A DNA stretch of 64,000 nucleotides from an uncultured Prevotellaceae bacterium (GTDB lineage: Bacteria > Bacteroidota > Bacteroidia > Bacteroidales > Bacteroidaceae): positions 20,516 to 84,515 of the forward strand of contig CACWSX010000028.1 of the NCBI GenBank assembly GCA_902763615.1, read 5' to 3'. Every line of letters starts with the position of its first letter. Position 1 is the first letter of the stretch. The notes beneath the pieces are model-generated. The model saw nothing but the letters and a program-made list of their open reading frames with translations. It ran no database searches and had not been told where the DNA came from. The position numbers were made by a program, and so were the translations under genes. Positions 9,653 through 17,109 of this stretch are shown in pieces.

Positions 9653-9748
9653 AATTATTTCAAAGAACACAGAAAGACTCCGTTTTTGGCTTTGCCTAGG
9701 AAACACGTGCCTTGTAAGGATGTAAGGTTTTGGTGTCTAAGATATGTC

Positions 9749-10315
9749 TTAGTTTTGTAGTTTTGGCCGATTAGGACGGTCGCCCTTTTGCCTGTCTTTA
9801 TTAGGGTTGTTGGGGCGTCTGGCATTTGGCCTGCCGCCACCATTCCGCTTGTTTCGCTGGTTCATGGAGCCACGCTTGGCGAGACGGTTCATGGCCTGTT
9901 TCTCCAGATCATAGACACGCTGAATTTGTTTGGCCGATAGGAAAGTGTTGTATTTTTTGTAATACTCCTGACGAAGGGATAGTACCTTTTGACTGTGGTC
10001 AAACTGCTCCTTGATGGCCTTTTCTGCATCAGCGTCTGTCATCTCCGATCTGTTCTGTCGCATCCCTTTCTTGTGTGGACGAAGTGCCCAAACTTCCTTT
10101 TGATAGGCACAATAGGTCTCTATGAATTTCTGACTGGTGGCATCATCGAGCGCGAGTTGGCGGGAGATATGCTTGGCTTGCATCTCTGCCATCTGTTCGC
10201 GGCTTACCCGCTGTCTCTTTGTTGGTGTTTGTACATTTTTTTCTTGTGCAATTACTGCTACGCTGAAAGCCACCATCATGACGGTGGTCAGCATGATTCT
10301 AAATACTTTCTTCAT
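9749..10315 (-). CDS. exported Spy/CpxP-like protein with a basic Asn/Arg/Gly tail
   Basis: 188 residues. The signal peptide is MKKVFRIMLTTVMMVAFSVAVIAQ. A helical core follows (about residues 35-140) with REQMAEMQAKHISRQLALDD and FLSAKQIQRVYDLEKQAM, the two-helix pattern seen in Spy/CpxP-like periplasmic chaperones. The tail (about 145-188) is low complexity, rich in Asn, Arg, Pro and Gly. It is third in an operon with an ECF sigma factor and a single-pass membrane protein, 4 bases downstream of the latter, which suggests an envelope-stress output or sensor. The Spy link is inferred from size and helix pattern only. Confidence 0.7.
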   Translation of the reverse strand: MKKVFRIMLTTVMMVAFSVAVIAQEKNVQTPTKRQRVSREQMAEMQAKHISRQLALDDATSQKFIETYCAYQKEVWALRPHKKGMRQNRSEMTDADAEKAIKEQFDHSQKVLSLRQEYYKKYNTFLSAKQIQRVYDLEKQAMNRLAKRGSMNQRNKRNGGGRPNARRPNNPNKDRQKGDRPNRPKLQN

Positions 10316-10319
10316 TGTC

Positions 10320-10664
10320 TTAATAGTTTAAGTCGTTTTCTAATAACAGTTCTTCTTGATATACCTCGAGCAGATAATCCTGATCGTCGGTGCTGAGATT
10401 GTTGAATGCCAGTTCCACGTTGGCAAAGTCGTCGGTAGTGGTGTCTTGCGGCAACACTTTCTTGACAACGAGGAACAGGGCGATGCATGCTGCAATGGCG
10501 ATGGCTGCGCGGATGGCCATGCGTATCGCAGTGGCCTTTTTCTTCTGGGCGGGCTGAGCCTTTACCTCGTTCATCATGTTTTCCTCGAGTTTGTCGAAGA
10601 ATCCGTCGGGCACGGTATAGGGCATCTGCTTACCGATTTTGCTGAAATCATAGTTCTGTTCCAT
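10320..10664 (-). CDS. single-pass membrane protein, probable anti-sigma factor partner
   Basis: 114 residues. An N-terminal cytoplasmic half (MPYTVPDGFFDKLEENMM) is followed by one transmembrane helix (about 50-67, MAIRAAIAIAACIALFLVV) and an acidic C-terminal part with repeated Asp/Glu and Leu. The gene follows the ECF sigma gene by 3 bases, the place where Bacteroidetes usually encode the membrane anti-sigma factor. No zinc-binding HxxxCxxC motif is present, so it is not a classical ZAS protein. The role is inferred from position and topology. Confidence 0.65.
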   Translation of the reverse strand: MEQNYDFSKIGKQMPYTVPDGFFDKLEENMMNEVKAQPAQKKKATAIRMAIRAAIAIAACIALFLVVKKVLPQDTTTDDFANVELAFNNLSTDDQDYLLEVYQEELLLENDLNY

Positions 10665-10667
10665 ACG

Positions 10668-11210
10668 CTATGTGTCGTTTGAGTTCATATATTTGATAAT
10701 TTTCTCTTTTGCAAAGTGGAAGTTCGCCTTGACGGTTGCTTCCGTTGAGCCAGTAACCTCTGCTATCTCCTTGTACGACAGGTCGTCATAGTAGCGAAGG
10801 TTGAATGCCAGTTGCTGTTTGGCAGGCAGTGCGGTGATGGCTTTCTGCAGTTTGACGGCCTCTGTATTGCCGTAGTCGAAATAGTCGTCGGCCTTCATCG
10901 TGAGTGCTGCCAGAGGCATCTCATCGAGCGACAGCGTCGCCTTTTCTTGATTTTTTCCTAACAGACGAAGTGCTTCGTTGGTGGCGATGCGGAATATCCA
11001 GGCTTTAAACGATCCCTCGCCGCTGTATTGACTGAAGGAGCGGAAGATGCGGAGGAATGTGTCCTGTGTCGCGTCTTGTGCATCATCATGGCTCACCACC
11101 AGTCGGCGGATGTGCCAATAGATTGGCTCCTTGTATTTTGCCATTAGCATTCGGAAGCCCTTTTCTGCGTTCTCCTTGATCGATAGGATGATGTGATTAT
11201 CGTCTGTCAT
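10668..11210 (-). CDS. ECF-type RNA polymerase sigma factor
   Basis: 180 residues with the two domains of group 4 sigma factors. Region 2 (about 15-85) includes DAQDATQDTFLRIFRSFSQY and FKAWIFRIATNEALRLL. Region 4 (about 115-175) has LPAKQQLAFNLRYYDDLSYKEIAEVTG and a helix-turn-helix ending KANFHFAKEKIIKYM. It directs polymerase to stress promoters and probably controls its own operon with the two genes after it. The intergenic space to the divergent map gene holds the palindrome at 11264-11278. Confidence 0.92.
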   Translation of the reverse strand: MTDDNHIILSIKENAEKGFRMLMAKYKEPIYWHIRRLVVSHDDAQDATQDTFLRIFRSFSQYSGEGSFKAWIFRIATNEALRLLGKNQEKATLSLDEMPLAALTMKADDYFDYGNTEAVKLQKAITALPAKQQLAFNLRYYDDLSYKEIAEVTGSTEATVKANFHFAKEKIIKYMNSNDT

Positions 11211-11295
11211 CTGATAATATGACCTTTTTAAAACGAAAAAGTAAAATAATCAGGGCAAAGAAATGCCCAATTTGGGCAAAAAGTGGTTGATTTTC

Positions 11296-11326
11296 TTTGT
11301 TTTGCGCCCGTTTTTTCGTAATTTTG
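11296..11326 (+). promoter_or_regulatory. promoter for map-tsaD-cinA genes
   Basis: TTTG (11296-11299) and TAATTTTG (11319-11326) with a 19-base spacer, ending 30 bases before the map start. Confidence 0.7.
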
Positions 11327-11356
11327 CACCCGCTTATAAATATAATAAGGTAGAAA

Positions 11357-12241
11357 ATGGCTTTCAGAAATCAAAAAAGGCGCTGGCACTGCCTGTCTGG
11401 TGTGCCTCCTACGGAGATGGACAAGACCATCATGTTCTGGGAGAACAAGGGTAAGGAAGTGCCGACACGCGACTTGATAAAGACACCGGAACAAATAGAG
11501 GGCATCCGAAGGGCAGGTGTCGTGAATACTGGCGTGCTTGACGAAGTGGCCAAGCATATCTGTGCCGGTATGTCGACGTTGGAGATTGATCAGATTTGCA
11601 GGAGATACTGTGAGGAGCATCATGCCATACCAGCCTGCTTGAACTATGGTGGTGACGAGGATACGCAGCCGTTCCCGATGTCGGTGTGTACCTCAATCAA
11701 CGAGGTGGTGTGTCATGGTGTGCCCAAAGCGGAGGATGTGCTCGAGGAGGGCGATATTATTAATGTGGACTTCACCACGATTCTCGATGGTTATTACGCT
11801 GATGCCAGTCGTATGTTCATCATCGGGAAGACCACACCCGAGAAGGAACAATTGGTGCGTGTGGCTAAGGAGTGCCTGGAAATCGGAATGGAGGCCGCCA
11901 AACCCTATTCTTTTGTAGGCGATATCGGCCATGCGATAGAGAAGCACTGCAAGAAATACCATTACGGTGTGGTGAGAGACCTGGCCGGTCATGGGGTGGG
12001 CTGTGCGTTTCATGAAGAGCCTGATGTGAACCATTATGGTCATCGCGGAACGGGTATGCTGCTCGTGCCAGGGATGGTGTTTACCATTGAGCCTATGATC
12101 AATATGGGCACCTATGAGGTATTTATCGATGCTGATGATCCCTACGGATGGGAGGTCATCTCGGCCGATGAGCAGCCGAGCGCACAGTGGGAGCATACGT
12201 TGCTGATGACCGATCATGGTGTTGAAATTCTAACGTATTAA
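11357..12241 (+). CDS. map: methionine aminopeptidase, type I
   Basis: 294 residues. It removes the initiator Met from new proteins. Metal ligands are visible: Asp in NVDFTTILDGYYADASRMF (two), His in HGVGCAFHEEP, Glu in FTIEPMINMG and Glu in QWEHTLLMTDHG. An extra 38-residue N-terminus (RRWHCLSGVPPTEMDKTIMFW) precedes the catalytic domain, which begins at PTRDLIKTPEQIEGIRRAG. The extension has one Cys and one His and does not match the Zn-finger type of eukaryotic enzymes. The stop overlaps the tsaD start (TAATG). Confidence 0.95.
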   Translation: MAFRNQKRRWHCLSGVPPTEMDKTIMFWENKGKEVPTRDLIKTPEQIEGIRRAGVVNTGVLDEVAKHICAGMSTLEIDQICRRYCEEHHAIPACLNYGGDEDTQPFPMSVCTSINEVVCHGVPKAEDVLEEGDIINVDFTTILDGYYADASRMFIIGKTTPEKEQLVRVAKECLEIGMEAAKPYSFVGDIGHAIEKHCKKYHYGVVRDLAGHGVGCAFHEEPDVNHYGHRGTGMLLVPGMVFTIEPMINMGTYEVFIDADDPYGWEVISADEQPSAQWEHTLLMTDHGVEILTY

Positions 12242-13269
12242 TGAATAAGGATATATATATATTAGGTATAGAGTCGAGTTGTGACGATACGTCGGCAGCA
12301 GTGCTGAAGAATGGTGTGCTGTTGTCGAACGTGACAGCATCGCAGTCGGTGCATGAGGCCTATGGTGGTGTGGTGCCCGAACTGGCCTCCAGGGCGCATC
12401 AGCAGAATGTAGTTCCTGTTGTGGATCAGGCTATTAAGCGTGCAGGCATCGTCAAGGAACAATTGACGGCCATTGCATTTACTAGAGGTCCCGGATTGAT
12501 GGGGTCGTTGCTGGTGGGTGTGAGTTTCGCCAAAGGATTCGCCAGGAGTCTGGGGATTCCGATGATTGATGTGAACCATCTGCAGGGACATGTGATGGCG
12601 CATTTTATCCGTGACGATGAAGCAGATTCGCATCAACCGCCATTGCCGTTCCTTTGTCTTCTGGTGAGTGGTGGTAATTCGCAGATTGTGAAGGTGAATG
12701 CCTATAACGATATGGAGGTATTGGGCCAGACCATTGATGATGCTGCCGGTGAGGCCATCGATAAATGTTCGAAGGTGATGGGCTTGGGCTATCCTGGAGG
12801 ACCGATTATTGATCGCTTGGCGCGACAGGGTAATCCTAAGGCATTTCATTTCGCAGAACCCAATATTCCCAATCTCGACTATAGTTTCTCAGGTCTGAAG
12901 ACCTCGTTCTTGTATTCGCTACAGAAATGGGTGGCCGAAGATCCGGACTTCATCGAGAAGAACAAGGAGGATATCGCGGCTTCACTGGAATGGACGATTG
13001 TGGATATCCTGATGAAGAAGTTGAAGAAAGCCGTGAAGCAGACAGGTATCAAGCATGTGGCTGTGGCTGGCGGTGTGAGTGCCAACAACGGTTTGCGCAA
13101 CGCATTTTATGATGCTGAGAAACGATATGGTTGGACGATCTACATACCCAAATTCAGTTATACGACTGATAATGCGGCCATGATTGGTATCGTGGGATAT
13201 TACAAATATCAGGATGGGGAGTTTTGTGGTATTGATGCTCCTGCATTCTCTAAAGTGACATTTAAATAA
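12241..13269 (+). CDS. tsaD: tRNA N6-threonylcarbamoyladenosine transferase
   Basis: 342 residues of the ASKHA-fold TsaD/Gcp/Kae1 family, which transfers threonylcarbamoyl to A37 of ANN-decoding tRNAs with TsaB and TsaE. It opens with ILGIESSCDDTSAAVL, has the metal-binding HLQGHVMAH, the nucleotide site LVSGGNSQI and the late AVAGGVSANNGLR. Length is typical. The start overlaps the map stop, so translation is probably coupled. Confidence 0.96.
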   Translation: MNKDIYILGIESSCDDTSAAVLKNGVLLSNVTASQSVHEAYGGVVPELASRAHQQNVVPVVDQAIKRAGIVKEQLTAIAFTRGPGLMGSLLVGVSFAKGFARSLGIPMIDVNHLQGHVMAHFIRDDEADSHQPPLPFLCLLVSGGNSQIVKVNAYNDMEVLGQTIDDAAGEAIDKCSKVMGLGYPGGPIIDRLARQGNPKAFHFAEPNIPNLDYSFSGLKTSFLYSLQKWVAEDPDFIEKNKEDIAASLEWTIVDILMKKLKKAVKQTGIKHVAVAGGVSANNGLRNAFYDAEKRYGWTIYIPKFSYTTDNAAMIGIVGYYKYQDGEFCGIDAPAFSKVTFK

Positions 13270-13276
13270 TAACAAT

Positions 13277-13789
13277 ATGATGGATTTTGAATCGAAGGTG
13301 ATTAGCAGGGAAGTGAGCGAACTGCTTTGGGATATGGAGAAGACGGTAGGAACCGCAGAGAGTTGTACTGGTGGACGCATTGCCGAGGCTATTATGTCTG
13401 TACCGGGCGCATCAAAGTATTTCAAGGGTGGTGTCATCTCCTACGTGAATGAAATCAAGGAGTCGCTGTTAGGCGTCGACCCGCAGGTCCTGGAAGAACA
13501 GACTGCCGTTTGTGAGGAAGTGGCAAAAGAGATGGTATTTGGCGCTTGCAAGATCCTGAATACTGATTATGCGATTTCTGCAACGGGCATAGCAGGCCCC
13601 ACAGGAGGCTCAAAGGATATTCCTGTTGGCACAATCTGGCTGGCTTGTGGTAATGCAGAAAGGGTAGTGACTGTCAAAGTAGAGGAAGATCACGGACGCG
13701 ACATAAATCTGGCCATTGCCACCAATCGCGCCATGCAGCTTTTTTTGGACTATCTTAAGGGTGAGACAGTTGCAGAGGTGAATGAATAA
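13277..13789 (+). CDS. pncC: CinA C-terminal domain protein (nicotinamide-nucleotide amidase type)
   Basis: 170 residues consisting only of the CinA C-terminal/PncC domain, which deamidates nicotinamide mononucleotide in pyridine nucleotide recycling. Motifs: VGTAESCTGGRIAEAIMSVPGAS with the catalytic Ser, FKGGVISYVNEIKESLLGV, and SATGIAGPTGGSKDIPVGTIW. The N-terminal MoCF-like domain of long CinA proteins is absent. An ATG three bases later (13280) is an equally possible start. It lies 7 bases after tsaD. Confidence 0.9.
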   Translation: MMDFESKVISREVSELLWDMEKTVGTAESCTGGRIAEAIMSVPGASKYFKGGVISYVNEIKESLLGVDPQVLEEQTAVCEEVAKEMVFGACKILNTDYAISATGIAGPTGGSKDIPVGTIWLACGNAERVVTVKVEEDHGRDINLAIATNRAMQLFLDYLKGETVAEVNE

Positions 13790-13853
13790 GTTAAAAAATC
13801 ATAATTGTTGGTCAAAACCGGTTTTCGGCTTTTCTTGTTTCAAAGAAAATTAG

Positions 13854-13861
13854 TACCTTTG
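13854..13861 (+). promoter_or_regulatory. promoter -7 element for rpmB-rpmG
   Basis: TACCTTTG matches TAnnTTTG, 52 bases before rpmB. The upstream -33 TTTG is not well placed. Confidence 0.5.
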
Positions 13862-13913
13862 CACCCTGTTTGGAATAAGTAGTAAAAAAGAACAAGTAAA
13901 AAAGTAGATAGAA

Positions 13914-14177
13914 ATGTCTAAAGTTTGTCAAATTACAGGAAAGAAGGCACAGATAGGTTGTAATGTGTCTCACTCAAAGCACCACACGAAGAGAAGCTTT
14001 GACGTCAACCTGTTCAGCAAGAAATTCTACTATGTAGAAGAGAACTGCTGGATTCAGTTGAAGATCAGCGCCGCTGGCCTTCGCATGATTAACAAGGTAG
14101 GTCTTGACGCTGCATTGAAGCAGGCTGTTGCCAAAGGATATGTAGACTGGAAAGACATTAAAGTGATAGGAGACTAA
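13914..14177 (+). CDS. rpmB: 50S ribosomal protein bL28
   Basis: 87 residues with the family start [27 protein letters not shown] and the [20 protein letters not shown] segment. It is part of the large ribosomal subunit near the E site. The order rpmB-rpmG-DUF4295-ftsY is the usual Bacteroidetes order. Confidence 0.97.
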   Translation: MSKVCQITGKKAQIGCNVSHSKHHTKRSFDVNLFSKKFYYVEENCWIQLKISAAGLRMINKVGLDAALKQAVAKGYVDWKDIKVIGD

Positions 14178-14182
14178 CGACG

Positions 14183-14374
14183 ATGGCAAACAAGAAAGCA
14201 AAAGGTAATCGCGTCCAGGTTATTCTGGAGTGCACCGAGATGAAGAACAGTGGTCTGCCCGGCACAAGCCGTTATATCACGGTGAAGAACCGTAAGAATA
14301 CGGCTGAGCGTCTTGAGCTGATGAAGTATAACCCAATCCTGAAGAAGATGACTCTTCACAAGGAAATTAAATAA
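14183..14374 (+). CDS. rpmG: 50S ribosomal protein bL33
   Basis: 63 residues: [19 protein letters not shown] then [23 protein letters not shown]. Only one Cys is present, so this is the zinc-free (C-minus) form of L33. It follows rpmB by 5 bases. Confidence 0.96.
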   Translation: MANKKAKGNRVQVILECTEMKNSGLPGTSRYITVKNRKNTAERLELMKYNPILKKMTLHKEIK

Positions 14375-14387
14375 GCAAGACTGAAGT

Positions 14388-14480
14388 ATGGCAAAGAAAA
14401 CCGTTGCTACCCTCCATGAAGGTTCAAAGGATGGTCGCGCTTACACAAAGGTAATCAAGATGGTTTTGATTTTTAGATAA
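14388..14480 (+). CDS. truncated DUF4295 protein (about 30 residues)
   Basis: The frame begins MAKKTVATLHEGSKDGRAYT and ends KVIKMVLIFR followed by TAA. The first 25 residues match the DUF4295 family, a small basic Bacteroidetes protein normally about 50 residues long and encoded just here after rpmG. The second half of the family (a Lys/Ser/Pro turn, then an acidic Met-Val-Pro segment) is missing and is not found in the other two frames. Five bases after the stop a terminator hairpin begins. I recall that this family may be the ribosomal protein described as bL38 in Flavobacterium; that identification is from memory. Confidence 0.75.
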   Translation: MAKKTVATLHEGSKDGRAYTKVIKMVLIFR

Positions 14481-14485
14481 AAAAG

Positions 14486-14519
14486 AGAGGTTGCAAAGTA
14501 ATTTGCGACCTCTTTTTTT
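14486..14519 (+). terminator. rho-independent terminator of the rpmB operon
   Basis: AGAGGTTGCAAA (14486-14497) pairs with TTTGCGACCTCT (14502-14513) with one G-U pair and the tetraloop GTAA, followed by seven T. Confidence 0.92.
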
Positions 14520-14547
14520 GTTTTCTCATCTTTTTTTGTTAATTTTG
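14517..14547 (+). promoter_or_regulatory. promoter for ftsY-rimO
   Basis: TTTG (14517-14520), overlapping the T-run of the terminator, and TAATTTTG (14540-14547) are 19 bases apart. The start codon of ftsY is 20 bases downstream. Confidence 0.72.
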
Positions 14548-14566
14548 CGCTGTAAATTAGTAGTAT

Positions 14567-15523
14567 ATGGGTATTTTTGGTTTTTTCAATAAAGAAAAGA
14601 AAGAAACTTTAGACAAGGGTCTTGAGAAAACGAAATCGAGCGTGTTTGATAAATTGGCCCGTGCCGTCGCAGGTAAGTCTAAAGTAGACGATGATGTACT
14701 GGACAATCTGGAAGAGGTCCTGATTACCAGTGATGTGGGTGTGGATACCACGCTGAAGATTATTGAGCGTATCGAAGAACGCGTTGCTCGTGACAAATAC
14801 GTCTCTACATCTGAACTGAATTCCATCCTTAAGGATGAGATTGCAGCTCTATTGGCAGAAAATAATGCTGAGGATAATGATAACTGGGATTTGCCCGGCG
14901 ACCATAAGCCCTATGTAATTTTGGTTGTTGGTGTGAATGGCGTGGGCAAGACCACGACGATAGGCAAGTTGGCCTGGCAGTTTAAGCAGGCTGGCAAAAA
15001 AGTCTATCTGGGTGCTGCCGACACCTTCCGCGCAGCTGCTGTGGAACAGCTCTGTATTTGGGGTGAACGGGTAGGAGTGCCTGTCGTTAAGCAACAGATG
15101 GGCAGTGATCCTGCCAGTGTGGCGTTTGACACAATTTCCAGTGCCAAAGCCAATGGTGCAGATGTCGTATTAATCGATACCGCAGGCCGTCTGCATAACA
15201 AGGTAGGCTTGATGAATGAGCTGAAGAAAATCAAGGATGTGATGAAAAAGGTAATGCCAGAGGCTCCCGATGAGGTAATGCTTGTTCTGGATGGCTCAAC
15301 AGGTCAGAATGCTTTTGAACAGGCCAAACAATTCTCAGCAGTAACTCAAATTACCTCACTGGCCATTACGAAACTCGACGGCACAGCGAAAGGGGGAGTC
15401 GTAATCGGCATCAGTGATCAGCTGAAGGTGCCAGTTAAATATATAGGTCTGGGTGAGGGTATGCAGGACCTCCAACTTTTTAACAAGCGACAGTTTGTAG
15501 ACTCTTTGTTTGACAATGCATGA
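14567..15523 (+). CDS. ftsY: signal recognition particle receptor FtsY
   Basis: 318 residues: short N-terminal region, four-helix N domain, then the SRP GTPase G domain. Motifs: G1 GVNGVGKTTTIGKLA (about 125), DTFRAAAVEQL, G3 DTAGRLHNK, G4 TKLDGTAKGG and the closing GLGEGMQDLQLFN. It docks the SRP-ribosome complex at the inner membrane. The long acidic A domain of enterobacterial FtsY is absent. The stop overlaps the rimO start (ATGA). Confidence 0.97.
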   Translation: MGIFGFFNKEKKETLDKGLEKTKSSVFDKLARAVAGKSKVDDDVLDNLEEVLITSDVGVDTTLKIIERIEERVARDKYVSTSELNSILKDEIAALLAENNAEDNDNWDLPGDHKPYVILVVGVNGVGKTTTIGKLAWQFKQAGKKVYLGAADTFRAAAVEQLCIWGERVGVPVVKQQMGSDPASVAFDTISSAKANGADVVLIDTAGRLHNKVGLMNELKKIKDVMKKVMPEAPDEVMLVLDGSTGQNAFEQAKQFSAVTQITSLAITKLDGTAKGGVVIGISDQLKVPVKYIGLGEGMQDLQLFNKRQFVDSLFDNA

Positions 15524-16815
15524 AGACGATAGACATCATATCGCTTGGATGCTCGAAGAACCTCGTAGATAGCGAGACTCTGATGGGACTTATGGAAGCC
15601 AACGGCTATACTTGTACGCACGATAGTGATGATCCGCAAGGAGAGATAGTCGTGGTGAACACCTGTGGTTTTATCAATGATGCGAAGGAGGAGAGTATCA
15701 ATACCATCCTGGAATTTGCTCAGGCGAAGACGGAGGGACGGATTGAGAAACTCTTTGTAATGGGATGTCTGTCGGAACGCTATCTGGCTGACCTCGAAAG
15801 GGAAATCCCCGAGGTCGATGGATGGTATGGTAAGTTCAACTATAAGCAATTACTGAAGGACCTCGAAGGCGAACAGTTTGAAGCCTGTGAGGGACATCGG
15901 CATATTACGACCCCGAGGCATTATGCTTATATCAAGATTAGCGAAGGTTGCGACCGCCATTGTGCCTATTGTGCCATTCCGCTGATTACAGGCAAACATC
16001 AGAGTCGGCCAATGGCTGATATTCTCAATGAGGTGCGCTATCTGGTGAGTCAGGGCACGAAGGAGTTTAATGTGATTGCCCAAGAACTGACTTATTACGG
16101 TGTGGATATCGATGGGCAGCAGCATATCGCAGAACTGATAGACCAGATGGCTGACATCGAGGGGGTGGAGTGGATTCGTCTTCACTATGCCTATCCCACG
16201 CATTTCCCATGGGATCTGATTCCAGTGATGCGGAAGCACAAGAATGTATGTAACTATTTGGACATCGCTTTACAGCACATTTCAGATCACATGCTTACAA
16301 GGATGAAACGGCATGTGACCAAACAGGAAACTTATGATTTGGTTGATCGCCTTAGACGAGAATTGCCTGATATCCATTTGCGGACAACGCTGATGGTGGG
16401 ATTCCCAGGGGAGACACAGGAAGATTTTGACGAATTGATAGCCTTCACCAAATGGGCTCGTTTTGAGCGGATGGGAGCCTTCGCCTATTCGGAAGAAGAA
16501 GGTACATACTCTGAGCAACATTATGAGGATGATGTACCGGAGGATGTTAAACAACAGCGCCTTGACAAGCTAATGCGAGTACAACAACGTATCAGTGAAG
16601 AGATAGAGGCAGAGAAAGTGAATTCCATCCAACGGGTTATTATCGATCGTCAGGAAGGAGACTATTATGTTGGTCGTACACAGTATTGCTCACCTGAGGT
16701 GGATCCCGAGGTACTGATACCGGTATCAGATCGTAGGTTGGAAATCGGGTCGTTCTATGATGTGCTCATCACGGACTCTGAAGAATTTGATATATATGGA
16801 ATAACTATCAAGTAA
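15520..16815 (+). CDS. rimO: ribosomal protein S12 methylthiotransferase RimO
   Basis: 431 residues. The N-terminal UPF0004 domain holds three cluster Cys (LGCSKNLVDSE, NTCGF, GCLSERY). The radical SAM core has CDRHCAYC. A TRAM domain closes the protein (VIIDRQEGDYYVGRTQYCSPEVDPEV). It methylthiolates Asp88 of S12. The first residues overlap ftsY by four bases, indicating coupled translation. Confidence 0.96.
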   Translation: MKTIDIISLGCSKNLVDSETLMGLMEANGYTCTHDSDDPQGEIVVVNTCGFINDAKEESINTILEFAQAKTEGRIEKLFVMGCLSERYLADLEREIPEVDGWYGKFNYKQLLKDLEGEQFEACEGHRHITTPRHYAYIKISEGCDRHCAYCAIPLITGKHQSRPMADILNEVRYLVSQGTKEFNVIAQELTYYGVDIDGQQHIAELIDQMADIEGVEWIRLHYAYPTHFPWDLIPVMRKHKNVCNYLDIALQHISDHMLTRMKRHVTKQETYDLVDRLRRELPDIHLRTTLMVGFPGETQEDFDELIAFTKWARFERMGAFAYSEEEGTYSEQHYEDDVPEDVKQQRLDKLMRVQQRISEEIEAEKVNSIQRVIIDRQEGDYYVGRTQYCSPEVDPEVLIPVSDRRLEIGSFYDVLITDSEEFDIYGITIK

Positions 16816-16821
16816 ATCAAT

Positions 16822-17109
16822 ATGAATAACAAAGACTTTATCGCGGCTTTGGCAACAAGAACAGGTCATTCTGTTGAGGAAACACAGCGGATGGTTGACA
16901 CCCTGGTAGAGACGATGGGTGATCATTTCCAGGAAGACGACTCTGTGGTGGTGCCCAATTTCGGTACCTTCGAAGTTAAGAAGAAGTTGGAACGGATCAT
17001 GGTCAATCCTTCTACGGGACAGCGCATGTTGGTCCCTCCCAAGTTGGTGCTGATTTTTAAGCCGAATGTTGGTTGGAAGGAACGTGTAAAGAATGGAGGA
17101 AACGACTGA
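16822..17109 (+). CDS. HU/IHF-family DNA-binding protein
   Basis: 95 residues: MNNKDFIAALATRTGHS helical start, VVVPNFGTFEVKKK strand, then a variant beta-arm (IMVNPSTGQRMLVPPKLVLIFKP) with the conserved Pro near the tip. HU-type proteins bend DNA. The stop overlaps the next start (TGATG), and the next gene also encodes an HU fold, so the two products may form heterodimers. Confidence 0.9.
   Translation: MNNKDFIAALATRTGHSVEETQRMVDTLVETMGDHFQEDDSVVVPNFGTFEVKKKLERIMVNPSTGQRMLVPPKLVLIFKPNVGWKERVKNGGND

Noticed and set aside
8813-9706. Open frame of about 297 codons on the minus strand inside the GH9/nucleotidase gene (also 6452-7336)
   Set aside because: It lies antisense to clear catalytic motifs, has no recognisable domain and is explained by the codon bias of the real gene.
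14388-14480. Frameshift as explanation for the short DUF4295 gene
   Set aside because: The other two frames after codon 25 do not encode the missing part, and the terminator begins five bases after the stop, so a single sequencing error cannot restore it.
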